Assembly (NCBI GenBank): GCA_023416695.1
Contig: JAEZGY010000013.1
Coordinates: 1 to 24,595 of the forward strand
Length of the DNA stretch: 24,595 nucleotides
Reading direction: 5' to 3'
Source: Bacillota bacterium
GTDB lineage: Bacteria > Bacillota > Clostridia > Lachnospirales > Lachnospiraceae
The stretch's first letter is position 1; the number at the start of each line of letters is the position of its first letter. Positions 1-6,784 of the stretch are shown in pieces. Under the pieces are notes generated by a model. The model did no database searches. It was not told the origin of the DNA and saw nothing but the letters and a program-made list of their open reading frames with translations. Position numbers and translations under genes: made by a program.

Positions 1-285
1 GAAAAAGGTTCCATTACTGCTATTTGGTGTGGTTGGGATGAACCTGCAATTGGTGCGACACAAGCTTTAAAAGATGCTGGTAGAGAGGAAGTAATCGTAG
101 TTGGTGTAGATGGAAATGAACAGGCAGTTTCATTAATCCAAGAAGGTACCAATTTAAAAGCGACCTTAGCTCAAAACTTTGAAGGTATGGCAAAGCTTGT
201 ACTGGATGATATGGTAAAAATGTTTAATGGAGAAAATATCGAAAAAGGTGAAAAGTACGCTCCAGCGACGCTCATTACAAAATAA
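1..285 (+). CDS. Sugar ABC transporter substrate-binding protein, 3' end only
   Basis: The window opens inside this gene in frame 1, and 94 codons remain before TAA TAA. The remaining protein reads like the second lobe of a Peripla_BP_4 (RbsB/LacI-like) binding protein: an IWCGWDEPAIGATQAL segment, then VVGVDGNEQAVSLIQEG, then a closing stretch with ATLAQNF and a FNGE segment. The D-E-x-A-x-G and G-x-D-G-N elements are typical of the strand and hinge region around the sugar site. It would capture a sugar or polyol outside the membrane for the ATPase and permease encoded directly downstream. The signal peptide and first lobe lie outside the window, so ligand class cannot be judged. Confidence 0.85.
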   Translation, partial: EKGSITAIWCGWDEPAIGATQALKDAGREEVIVVGVDGNEQAVSLIQEGTNLKATLAQNFEGMAKLVLDDMVKMFNGENIEKGEKYAPATLITK

Positions 286-326
286 TAAGACAACAAGCAA
301 ATGAAAGCATATAAGGAGTGAAAACA

Positions 327-1814
327 ATGCTTTTACAAACCAAACAAGTCACAAAGCAATTTGGTAGTATGTATGCATTAAAGGACATTAGCTTTCAGAT
401 ACAAGAAGGCGAGATTCATGGATTAGTAGGAGAGAACGGTGCAGGTAAATCAACCTTAATTAAGATACTAACTGGTGTATACAGCATGGATCAAGGTGAG
501 ATCATATGGAATGGCGAAAAGGTTACTATCACAAATCCTCAACAAAGTCGCGAAATTGGGATTAATGTAATACATCAAGACAGAAATTTGATACCTTCCT
601 TTAATGGAATAGAGAATGCATACCTCGGCTTGGCGTACGAAAGAAAAAATGGTTTTTCTGTTGATTGGAACAAGATGCGTAAACGAGTGGAAGCAGTTGC
701 GAATGAGTTAGGTATAGAGGTAGATCTTAATGCACCTGCTTCCTCATTGACACCACCACAGAAGACATTAATTGAAATCATTCGTGCCATGATGACAGAT
801 TGTAAACTCTTAATACTAGATGAACCCACAGCTTCCCTAACGGATAAAGAGACCGAAGTACTCTTTTCCATCATAGAAAAACTAAAAGCAAGAGGCACTT
901 CGATTTTATATGTAACACACCGAATGGATGAAATCTTTCGATTGACTAGTCGCATCACTGTATTCAAAAATGGTCAAATGGTAAAGACAGTAGAGACCAA
1001 AGATATGGATAAGGATAAGATAATTTCCCTTATGACCGATAGTTGGGTAAGTGAAAAGTTGTCTTCTAGAAAGAACTATGGTACACCACTTTTAATCGTT
1101 GAGAACCTACAATCCAAAGATAATATAGTAAAGAATGCGAATGTAACAGTACATAAAGGAGAAATCCTTGGAATATTTGGTTTGGGCGGAAGTGGACGTA
1201 CCGAATTGTTAGAAAGTATTTATGGCTATAGGACACTAGCAAGTGGAAAAGTTATCTTGGATGGTAAGAGTAATAACAAGCTAACCCCTGCAGACTCCAT
1301 AAAAAATGGTATGGTATTGATTTGTGAAGACCGTAGAGGAAAAGCACTTGTTAGTAGTTTGAGTGTGAAACAAAATGTCGTACTTTCAACCATAGATAAC
1401 TATGCAAAAATGGGTGTGATTAACGACAAGAAAGAAATTTCGGATACGCTAGATAAAATTAATAGCTTAAGTATTAAAACAGAAGGTCCTAATCAGCCAG
1501 TATTGCAGCTCTCTGGTGGTAATCAGCAAAAGGTTGTGTTTGCAAAAGCGCTTATGTCAGAACCAAAAGTTCTATTATGCGATGAACCAACTCAAGCAGT
1601 GGATGTCATAACAAGAGCTGAGATACATAAGCTTCTTAGGAGTAAGGCAGATGAAGGGAATGCGGTAGTGTTTGTCTCTTCTGATTTAAAAGAAGTGTTA
1701 GAAGTTTCTGATAACATACAAATCATGGCCAATGGACGTACGAAACAAGTATTTAAAAATGAAAGTCTTACTGCTGAGACAGTTCTGGCAGCTTGCTATG
1801 TAGACGAAAGATAA
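327..1814 (+). CDS. Sugar ABC transporter ATP-binding protein (RbsA/MglA type, two ATPase domains)
   Basis: A 495-residue tandem ATPase powering uptake of a monosaccharide-like ligand. Domain 1 has Walker A GENGAGKST (35-43), a degenerate signature LTPPQ (141-145) and Walker B LLILDE (161-166). Domain 2 has the family's usual weakened Walker A GLGGSGRTE (285-293), an intact signature LSGGNQ (395-400), Walker B VLLCDE (415-420) and SSDLKE in place of the H-loop histidine. This asymmetry is normal for the CUT2 family. ATG at 327 is preferred to the in-frame GTG at 318, because the ribosome site AAGGAG (313-318) overlaps that GTG and sits 8 bases before the ATG. It lies between the binding-protein and permease genes. 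Confidence 0.93.
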   Translation: MLLQTKQVTKQFGSMYALKDISFQIQEGEIHGLVGENGAGKSTLIKILTGVYSMDQGEIIWNGEKVTITNPQQSREIGINVIHQDRNLIPSFNGIENAYLGLAYERKNGFSVDWNKMRKRVEAVANELGIEVDLNAPASSLTPPQKTLIEIIRAMMTDCKLLILDEPTASLTDKETEVLFSIIEKLKARGTSILYVTHRMDEIFRLTSRITVFKNGQMVKTVETKDMDKDKIISLMTDSWVSEKLSSRKNYGTPLLIVENLQSKDNIVKNANVTVHKGEILGIFGLGGSGRTELLESIYGYRTLASGKVILDGKSNNKLTPADSIKNGMVLICEDRRGKALVSSLSVKQNVVLSTIDNYAKMGVINDKKEISDTLDKINSLSIKTEGPNQPVLQLSGGNQQKVVFAKALMSEPKVLLCDEPTQAVDVITRAEIHKLLRSKADEGNAVVFVSSDLKEVLEVSDNIQIMANGRTKQVFKNESLTAETVLAACYVDER

Positions 1815-1842
1815 TTTTATATGAAGAAAGGACTGTAAAGTC

Positions 1843-2796
1843 ATGAAAAAGAAGATCTCACTATCAGAAATATTTCAATCCTATGGTACGATTATTGCGG
1901 GTATCATAGTAGTGATAATATTCAGTGTATTGCGCCCAGATGCATTCTTCACATTATCAAACTTTATTAATATATCAAAACAGATTTCCCTATTAGTTAT
2001 TATTGCACTTGGTGCTACCCTTGCCATGAGTGTAGGTGAGTTTGACTTATCTGTTGGAGCCCTGGCAAGTTTAGGTGGAGTAGTGGCAGCTAAGTTAGCA
2101 GTTGCAGGGATGCCGCTGATCCTTTGCTTCCTTACTCCTATAGTACTTTGCTTTGTAGTGGGATGGGTTAACGGATGGTTAATTACTAAGTTCAAAATAT
2201 TATCCTTTATTACCACTCTTGGTGTGAGTACAATTTTAGGTGGTTTTACTTTTTGGATCACAGGTGGTGCTACTGTATTTGAAAGCATTCCAAAGAACTT
2301 TTCCATTCTTGGATCCAAAAATGTATTAGGAATACCGGCCTTATCCATCATTATGATATGTGTTGTTGTTGTTTTCTGGTTTATTATGCGCCACACATCC
2401 TTTGGACGTAAATTATATGCCATTGGAGGAAGTGAAGAAGCTTCCAAGGTTGCAGGAATCAATGTAAAGAAATACAAAAGATATGCATTTGCTTTATGTG
2501 GAATGCTTTCCGCTGCAACAGGAATGTTAATGGCATCTAGGTTAGGTTCTGCCCATCCAACTGGTGGAGATGGATATTTCCTTCAATCTTATGCAGCAGT
2601 GTACTTGGGGACTACTGTTTTTCGCGAAGGAGTACCAAATATCTGGGGTACCTTTATTGGAGCAGCAATTCTTGGTATCTTAGCTAATGGATTGACAATA
2701 CTTCAGGTACCTTCTTTTATGCAAGATGTATTAACAGGATGTATTATCATATTAGCTGTCATAGCGCAGAAGGTAGGTCGTGGTGATGCAAAATGA
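1843..2796 (+). CDS. Sugar ABC transporter permease (RbsC type, BPD_transp_2)
   Basis: A 317-residue, very hydrophobic protein of the usual length for ribose/galactoside-type (CUT2) permeases. Family features are visible: the IALGATLAMSVGEFDLSVGA stretch (about residues 55-74), matching the conserved 'ALG-x2-x-V-I-x-x-G-I-DLSVG' segment; the cytoplasmic loop with F-G-R-K-L-Y-A-I-G-G-S-E-E-A-S-x-x-x-G-I-N-V about residues 187-207; and late segments with G-T-x-x-G-A-A-I-L-G-I-L-x-N-G. A homodimer would form the membrane channel. A ribosome site (AAAGGA) precedes ATG 1843. The 3' end overlaps the next gene by 4 bases (ATGA), which suggests translational coupling. Confidence 0.93.
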   Translation: MKKKISLSEIFQSYGTIIAGIIVVIIFSVLRPDAFFTLSNFINISKQISLLVIIALGATLAMSVGEFDLSVGALASLGGVVAAKLAVAGMPLILCFLTPIVLCFVVGWVNGWLITKFKILSFITTLGVSTILGGFTFWITGGATVFESIPKNFSILGSKNVLGIPALSIIMICVVVVFWFIMRHTSFGRKLYAIGGSEEASKVAGINVKKYKRYAFALCGMLSAATGMLMASRLGSAHPTGGDGYFLQSYAAVYLGTTVFREGVPNIWGTFIGAAILGILANGLTILQVPSFMQDVLTGCIIILAVIAQKVGRGDAK

Positions 2797-3563
2797 TAAA
2801 ATTAAAATCCATTAAAAATCAACAGATAGTGAAAAAGAATGGTCACATCTTAGTAGGATATTTAACAGCGGGTTTTCCAGATAAAGAAAGTTTTTATGAA
2901 ACACTAAGAGAATGTGAGAAAGCAAAAATGGATATTGTTGAAATCGGATACCCGGCGAAATCGCCCATGGCTGACGGAGAAGTTATAAAGCAGGCACATC
3001 TAGAGATAGATATGACCATTTCAACAGATCTTACTTTTTGGAGAAGGGTACGAAAAGAGATAGAAAGTCCCATTTGGTTAATGGCTTATAAAAATGATAT
3101 TATGGAAGAACATTTCTGTCTTGAACTAGCAAAAGAGAAGCTAATCGATGCAATTGTTATTCCCGACATGACCTTTGATGAACGAGAAGAGTTAGTGAAG
3201 GAATTAGAAAGCTATGAAGTGGATGTGATGGGCTTTGTTAGTCCTGACATGGATCCGAGACAGGTCCACCAGTGCTTAACTCATAATGCATTGATTTATC
3301 AACAGCTATACTCAGGTCCTACTGGAATGCAGGTCTCTTCAGATAATTATAGAGAACTATTAGAACAAGTGAAACAGTACAACCATGTATATGTATTCGC
3401 AGGATTTGGAATTTCTACACCAGAAAGAGTAAATGAATTACTGGTGAATGGCTTTGATGGTGTCATTGTTGGAACAGCCATGATGAAAAAGCGTAAGGTT
3501 TCTCTTGGCGATTTGATAGAGTTCGTGAAATTATTAAAGAAAGCGGCAGAAGGAGCGAGGTAA
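2793..3563 (+). CDS. Tryptophan synthase alpha-like TIM-barrel protein in a sugar operon
   Basis: 256 residues, the usual length of TrpA. The family's catalytic pair is kept: Glu50 in VEIGYPAKSP (E. coli Glu49) and Asp61 in MADGE (Asp60). Other TrpA marks are LTAGFPD (24-30), IPD (123-125), SGPTG (174-178), GFGIS (204-208) and the phosphate-binding GVIVGTA (223-229), where Thr replaces the usual Ser. TrpA cleaves indole-3-glycerol phosphate to indole plus glyceraldehyde 3-phosphate. Here there is no trpB or other trp gene. The gene overlaps a sugar permease by 4 bases and ends 2 bases before an FGGY kinase. I infer a catabolic lyase acting on the kinase product; the substrate is unknown. A TrpA moonlighting in tryptophan synthesis is less likely. 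Confidence 0.8.
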   Translation: MIKLKSIKNQQIVKKNGHILVGYLTAGFPDKESFYETLRECEKAKMDIVEIGYPAKSPMADGEVIKQAHLEIDMTISTDLTFWRRVRKEIESPIWLMAYKNDIMEEHFCLELAKEKLIDAIVIPDMTFDEREELVKELESYEVDVMGFVSPDMDPRQVHQCLTHNALIYQQLYSGPTGMQVSSDNYRELLEQVKQYNHVYVFAGFGISTPERVNELLVNGFDGVIVGTAMMKKRKVSLGDLIEFVKLLKKAAEGAR

Positions 3564-3565
3564 GA

Positions 3566-5041
3566 ATGAGATATATTGCTACATTTGATATTGGCACTAC
3601 AGCAATTAAAGGCGTTCTCGTCTCAGAAGAAGGAGAGCCAGTCTATTCCGATAGTCAAAGTATTGAGACGATATTTATTGACGATAGGAAGGAACAAAAT
3701 CCAGAGGATTGGTATCATGCTTTTCTTAAAATCTCACAAAACTTTGTATCGGAGTACAATAAAACGGATATTATCGGTGTCATCATGAGTGGTCAGATGC
3801 AGGATGTTATTTTACTTAATCAAGAGTACAATGCAATGGATAATGCTATTCTGTATTCTGATGGACGGGCAGAAGAACAGGCGAAGGCGATAATGAACGT
3901 CATTGGAGAGGATACCATTTTACAAACTACTGGAAATGACTTTAACGGCTCCCTTCCATTTGCGAAACTCCTTTGGCTGAAAGAACATAAACCAAACTTA
4001 TATAATGATGTTTATAAAGTACTATTTAGTTCAAAGGATTATATTATATGTAAGCTTACCAATAACTATGTATCTGATGTTACCACTTGTGCTACTACCG
4101 GATTAATGGACATACAAAAGAAAAACTGGATGAGAGGCTGGATGGATATGATGGGACTAAATCCCAACATATTGCCCCATTTAGGATATACCAGTGAAAG
4201 AGCAGGTGTGATAACTTACCTAGGAGCTACAGATAGTGGATATATGGTAGGTACTCCAGTTTACGTAGGTACTGGAGATGCAGGAGCAACCACATTAGCA
4301 AGTGGAATTTCACGGGATGGTGAATATAACATTAATCTTGGAACTTCTGGGTGGATTGCCTGTGTTTCAGATGATATACTTCATAGAAAAGGCGTCTTTA
4401 ACCTTGCAGCTATTCAAAAAGACTTATTTATTAATGTAGTGCCTTTTCTAAATGCAGGAAATGTACATAAATGGATTAGTAAAACACTGACACCAGATAA
4501 TAGACAAGATAGTAAATACGACTATATTAGTGAATTGCTGCAAAACAGTAGTACTGGAAGTAATGGTGTTATGTTCCTTCCATATATTGTAGGAGAAAGA
4601 TTCCCTGTAATGGATGCAGAGATTAAAGGCTGCTATATTGGAATTACTCCAGAGACAACAAAGCAAGATATGGCGAGAGCTTGTTTGGAAGGTGTCGCTT
4701 ATTCCATTCGACAAGGAATTGAGAGTATCGGTCGTAAGCCAAACAAGATATCTATCATAGGTGGAGGTGCACGATGTAAAGAGTGGTGTCAGATTTTAGC
4801 TGATATGTTAAATCATGAGGTTCTTGTATATAACAATAGTGAATACTTACCTTCTGTGGCAATAGCGGCAGCAGTGATGATTGACTATAAGATCCTATCT
4901 AATTATCAGAGTTTTACCAATTCTTTGCTAAGCTCAGAGGAATGTACCATATATCAGCCGAATGAGAGTTCCACCAACTATTATAATGCCTCCTATTCAA
5001 AGTATTGTAGTGTATACCCTGCAATTCATAAGATACCTTGA
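3566..5041 (+). CDS. FGGY-family carbohydrate kinase (xylulokinase-like)
   Basis: 491 residues, the family's normal length. Visible motifs are the N-terminal phosphate loop FDIGTTAIKG (7-16), SGQMQD (75-80, compare SGQMHG in xylulokinases), YSDGRAEEQ (97-105), the catalytic Asp238 in GTGDAGATT, GTSGW (259-263) and the ATP-binding GGGARCKEW near residue 400. FGGY kinases phosphorylate pentuloses, polyols and related sugars in the cytoplasm. It lies 2 bases after the TrpA-like gene and ends the operon before a terminator. Its product is the natural candidate substrate for the TrpA-like lyase. Which sugar it uses cannot be read from sequence; xylulokinase is only the nearest family resemblance. 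Confidence 0.88.
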   Translation: MRYIATFDIGTTAIKGVLVSEEGEPVYSDSQSIETIFIDDRKEQNPEDWYHAFLKISQNFVSEYNKTDIIGVIMSGQMQDVILLNQEYNAMDNAILYSDGRAEEQAKAIMNVIGEDTILQTTGNDFNGSLPFAKLLWLKEHKPNLYNDVYKVLFSSKDYIICKLTNNYVSDVTTCATTGLMDIQKKNWMRGWMDMMGLNPNILPHLGYTSERAGVITYLGATDSGYMVGTPVYVGTGDAGATTLASGISRDGEYNINLGTSGWIACVSDDILHRKGVFNLAAIQKDLFINVVPFLNAGNVHKWISKTLTPDNRQDSKYDYISELLQNSSTGSNGVMFLPYIVGERFPVMDAEIKGCYIGITPETTKQDMARACLEGVAYSIRQGIESIGRKPNKISIIGGGARCKEWCQILADMLNHEVLVYNNSEYLPSVAIAAAVMIDYKILSNYQSFTNSLLSSEECTIYQPNESSTNYYNASYSKYCSVYPAIHKIP

Positions 5042-5092
5042 CACCCCCATGTCTTGGTAAAAGAAAACATGTTGTAAAAAACTCCCTTAAAG

Positions 5093-5128
5093 AAAAATCG
5101 CTTAGACCGTGAGGTATAAGCGATTTTT
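5093..5128 (+). terminator. Intrinsic terminator ending the sugar operon
   Basis: Perfect 12-bp arms, AAAAATCGCTTA (5093-5104) and TAAGCGATTTTT (5117-5128), with a 12-base loop and the T-run inside the right arm. It sits 51 bases after the kinase stop. The A-run on the left arm would also let it stop transcription from the other strand. Confidence 0.8.
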
Positions 5129-5231
5129 GGTATAATTAATTATGAGGTTAATAACACTAATTCAAGTGATGATTCTATGTATATCGTTGTGAGAGCATAA
5201 AAATAAACCACCTGCCATGTTGAAGTTGGTT

Positions 5232-5260
5232 TTGACTTTAGAATGAGTAGAATATATAAA
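5232..5260 (+). promoter_or_regulatory. Sigma-A-like promoter for the PEBP lipoprotein gene
   Basis: TTGACT (5232-5237), 17-base spacer, TATAAA (5255-5260). Expected start near 5267, giving a leader of about 108 bases before ATG 5375. This is the best promoter match in the gene-free stretch 5042-5374, which otherwise holds the terminator at 5093-5128 and the inverted repeat at 5303-5323. Confidence 0.6.
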
Positions 5261-5302
5261 AACTCACTACTTTTGTGCTTGTTTACAACATTTTTACAAC
5301 TT

Positions 5303-5323
5303 ACTTGCATACAAACGGCAAGT
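5303..5323. promoter_or_regulatory. Inverted repeat in the leader of the lipoprotein gene
   Basis: ACTTGC (5303-5308) and GCAAGT (5318-5323) are perfect complements separated by 9 bases, inside the predicted 5' untranslated region. Just before it TTTACAAC or close variants occurs twice (5281-5300). It could be a small RNA hairpin or a binding site; no T-run follows, so it is not a terminator. Confidence 0.3.
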
Positions 5324-5374
5324 CATATGATACCATTAATATGTAGTATAGTGTTAATACATAGGAGGATAATA

Positions 5375-6022
5375 ATGAAAAAGGAAAAGATAGCCTATAT
5401 TGTGTGTGGGTTAATGTTAGTATTGGTATGTGGTTGTGGTAAGAGTTCGGATGCTAGCAACCTACAGAGTACAAAGGAAGCAAAACAGACAAGTAATGTA
5501 ACATTAGTTCCTACTATATCTCCAACGTTAGAACCAACAACAACACCAATTCCTTTGCAAGAAATTAAGATAACTTCAGAGTCCCTTACAGAGGAAGGGA
5601 TGTGGCTTACAGCAATTACTGGAAAGGGAGCCAATCCAAAAGGGTTAAATCAGACACCACAGTTAAGTTGGAATACTGTGGAGGGAGCTTCTTGTTATGC
5701 AATCTATATGTATGATGCTTCCGCAAGGTATTGGTTACACTGGAAAGCTGGTAATATTACTACTACATCAATTGATATGGGTGCTGAGCTTGAGATGAGC
5801 AAATATTTTGGACCTTATCCACCAAGTGGAACTCATGAATACCAGGTTATTGTTTATGCATTAAAAGAACCAGTAGAAAAATGTCCAGGAACAATGGATA
5901 GTCCAGCTATTGATATTCGTACTAATGAGGAAAATCTAGACGAAATCAATGGAAGTACTGGCAATATTATTGGTAAGGGTATATTATCAGGTAAAGTTAC
6001 TATTGGATTAAAGGTAGAATAG
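5375..6022 (+). CDS. Lipoprotein with a PEBP (YbhB/YbcL, Raf-kinase-inhibitor-like) domain
   Basis: 215 residues from ATG 5375, which has AGGAGG at 5364-5369. An in-frame ATG at 5243 would place extra hydrophobic sequence ahead of the signal peptide and lacks a good ribosome site. Residues 1-20 form a lipoprotein signal with lipobox LVCG before Cys21. A Thr/Pro-rich linker (about 40-62) follows. Residues 65-215 resemble PEBP: LSW (97-99), HW (122-123), GPYPPSG (146-152) and a nearby His154, with YDASA (113-117) in place of the canonical D-P-D-A-P. Anchored outside the membrane, it may bind small ligands or lipid head groups; no function is established for such bacterial lipoproteins. It is a single-gene transcription unit between two terminators. 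Confidence 0.82.
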   Translation: MKKEKIAYIVCGLMLVLVCGCGKSSDASNLQSTKEAKQTSNVTLVPTISPTLEPTTTPIPLQEIKITSESLTEEGMWLTAITGKGANPKGLNQTPQLSWNTVEGASCYAIYMYDASARYWLHWKAGNITTTSIDMGAELEMSKYFGPYPPSGTHEYQVIVYALKEPVEKCPGTMDSPAIDIRTNEENLDEINGSTGNIIGKGILSGKVTIGLKVE

Positions 6023-6040
6023 GACTTAATATAAACATGT

Positions 6041-6076
6041 AAGGGAAGCATCCTATGGGTTGCTTCCCTTTCTTTG
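6041..6076 (+). terminator. Intrinsic terminator after the PEBP lipoprotein gene
   Basis: AAGGGAAGCA (6041-6050) and TGCTTCCCTT (6061-6070), perfect 10-bp arms with a 10-base loop, followed by TCTTTGTTTT. It is 18 bases after the lipoprotein stop codon. Confidence 0.9.
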
Positions 6077-6130
6077 TTTTGTGGTATTTATATAAGACAT
6101 TAGTCTTATACATTTAAATTATTTTGACCT

Positions 6131-6286
6131 TCACAACACAAGTAAAAGTCCCAATATAGCCCCATACAGTGTAGTTATATAGGGATTTGAGGTAATTGCA
6201 CAGGTACCTGAGGAACATCCCACAAAACGATAATATAAAAATCCAAAAAATCCTCCAATCACGATTCCCAAGACATATTTCACCAT
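6131..6286 (-). CDS. Small membrane protein, DUF6132-like
   Basis: A 51-codon minus-strand gene with an ideal ribosome site (AAGGAGG on the minus strand, 6291-6297) 4 bases before its ATG at 6286-6284; it stops at 6133-6131. It begins MVKYVLGIVIGGFFGFLYYR, continues with FVGCSSGTCAITSNPY and ends YGAILGLLLVL. This gives two membrane segments (about 3-19 and 36-51) around a short loop holding a C-S-S-G-T-C pair. The G-C-S-S-G-x-C-x-I-T-S-N-P-Y stretch is the hallmark I associate with DUF6132 proteins, which often neighbour rhodanese genes. Here it is divergent from a rhodanese gene. A role in sulfur transport or thiol handling is only suggested by the cysteines and context. Confidence 0.85.
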   Translation of the reverse strand: MVKYVLGIVIGGFFGFLYYRFVGCSSGTCAITSNPYITTLYGAILGLLLVL

Positions 6287-6374
6287 TCTACCTCCTTACA
6301 TAGTAATCTTAAGTAATTTTTAGATGTATAAACATAGCATACTATCCTTCCTTTTTCTTGTATGTGACTTTGTT

Positions 6375-6403
6375 ACAGATGAAATAGAAATCTGTTGTAT
6401 AAT
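6375..6403 (+). promoter_or_regulatory. Probable -10 element and dyad upstream of the rhodanese gene
   Basis: A perfect TATAAT (6398-6403) lies 44 bases before ATG 6448. Just upstream, ACAGAT (6375-6380) and ATCTGT (6390-6395) form a perfect dyad with a 9-base centre, filling the space where a -35/-10 spacer would be. No good -35 is spaced at 17; TTGTTA at 6370-6375 is 22 bases away. A stretched spacer with a dyad recalls activator-dependent (MerR-type) promoters, but this is inference. Confidence 0.4.
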
Positions 6404-6447
6404 AAGTTTAAGAAAACAATAAGTGATAATCGATAGGAGGAATTAAT

Positions 6448-6765
6448 ATGTTAAGTTTTTTAGGAAAAGCAAGTAAAGCAATTCATGTAAATGATATAGA
6501 CGAACTGATTGGGAAGATTGAGCTGATAGATATCAGGGAACCATACGAGTATAAAAGAGGAAGCATAAGAACTGCAAAGAATATTCCGATGGGTGTTTTA
6601 TTAGATTCTCCAGCAAAGTATCTTTTAAAGGAGAAATCCTACTATATTATGTGCCAGTCAGGCGGACGTAGTAGTAGTGCAGTACGTAGTTTGGAGAAAC
6701 AAGGATTTGATGTTATCAATGTCTCAGGTGGATATGGTTCCTATGTGGGAACCAAAAGAAAATAG
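6448..6765 (+). CDS. Single-domain rhodanese-like sulfurtransferase
   Basis: 105 residues, one rhodanese domain. The active-site loop CQSGGRS (69-75) carries the persulfide-forming Cys69, and the domain opens with the typical LIDIREPYEYKRGSI (26-40) and closes with VSGGY (92-96). Such proteins pass sulfane sulfur between thiol carriers in the cytoplasm. The ribosome site AGGAGG is 7 bases before the ATG. It lies 19 bases before the flavoprotein gene, whose own C-terminal rhodanese domain is similar (REEYEYKRGHI there versus REPYEYKRGSI here), so the two probably act on the same sulfur pool or arose by duplication. Confidence 0.9.
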   Translation: MLSFLGKASKAIHVNDIDELIGKIELIDIREPYEYKRGSIRTAKNIPMGVLLDSPAKYLLKEKSYYIMCQSGGRSSSAVRSLEKQGFDVINVSGGYGSYVGTKRK

Positions 6766-6784
6766 ACGCTAGGAGGTAGCGATT

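Noticed and set aside
575..967. A 130-codon minus-strand open frame
   Set aside because: Antisense to the tandem ATPase with intact motifs on the plus strand; no family resemblance.
1881..2477. A 198-codon open frame on the minus strand
   Set aside because: It lies wholly antisense to the RbsC-type permease, whose protein matches its family end to end; the minus-strand product has no recognisable motif and no ribosome site context.
2793..3563. Annotation as the tryptophan-biosynthetic trpA
   Set aside because: No trpB, trpC or other trp gene is present, and the gene is embedded between a sugar permease and a sugar kinase with overlapping or near-touching ends.
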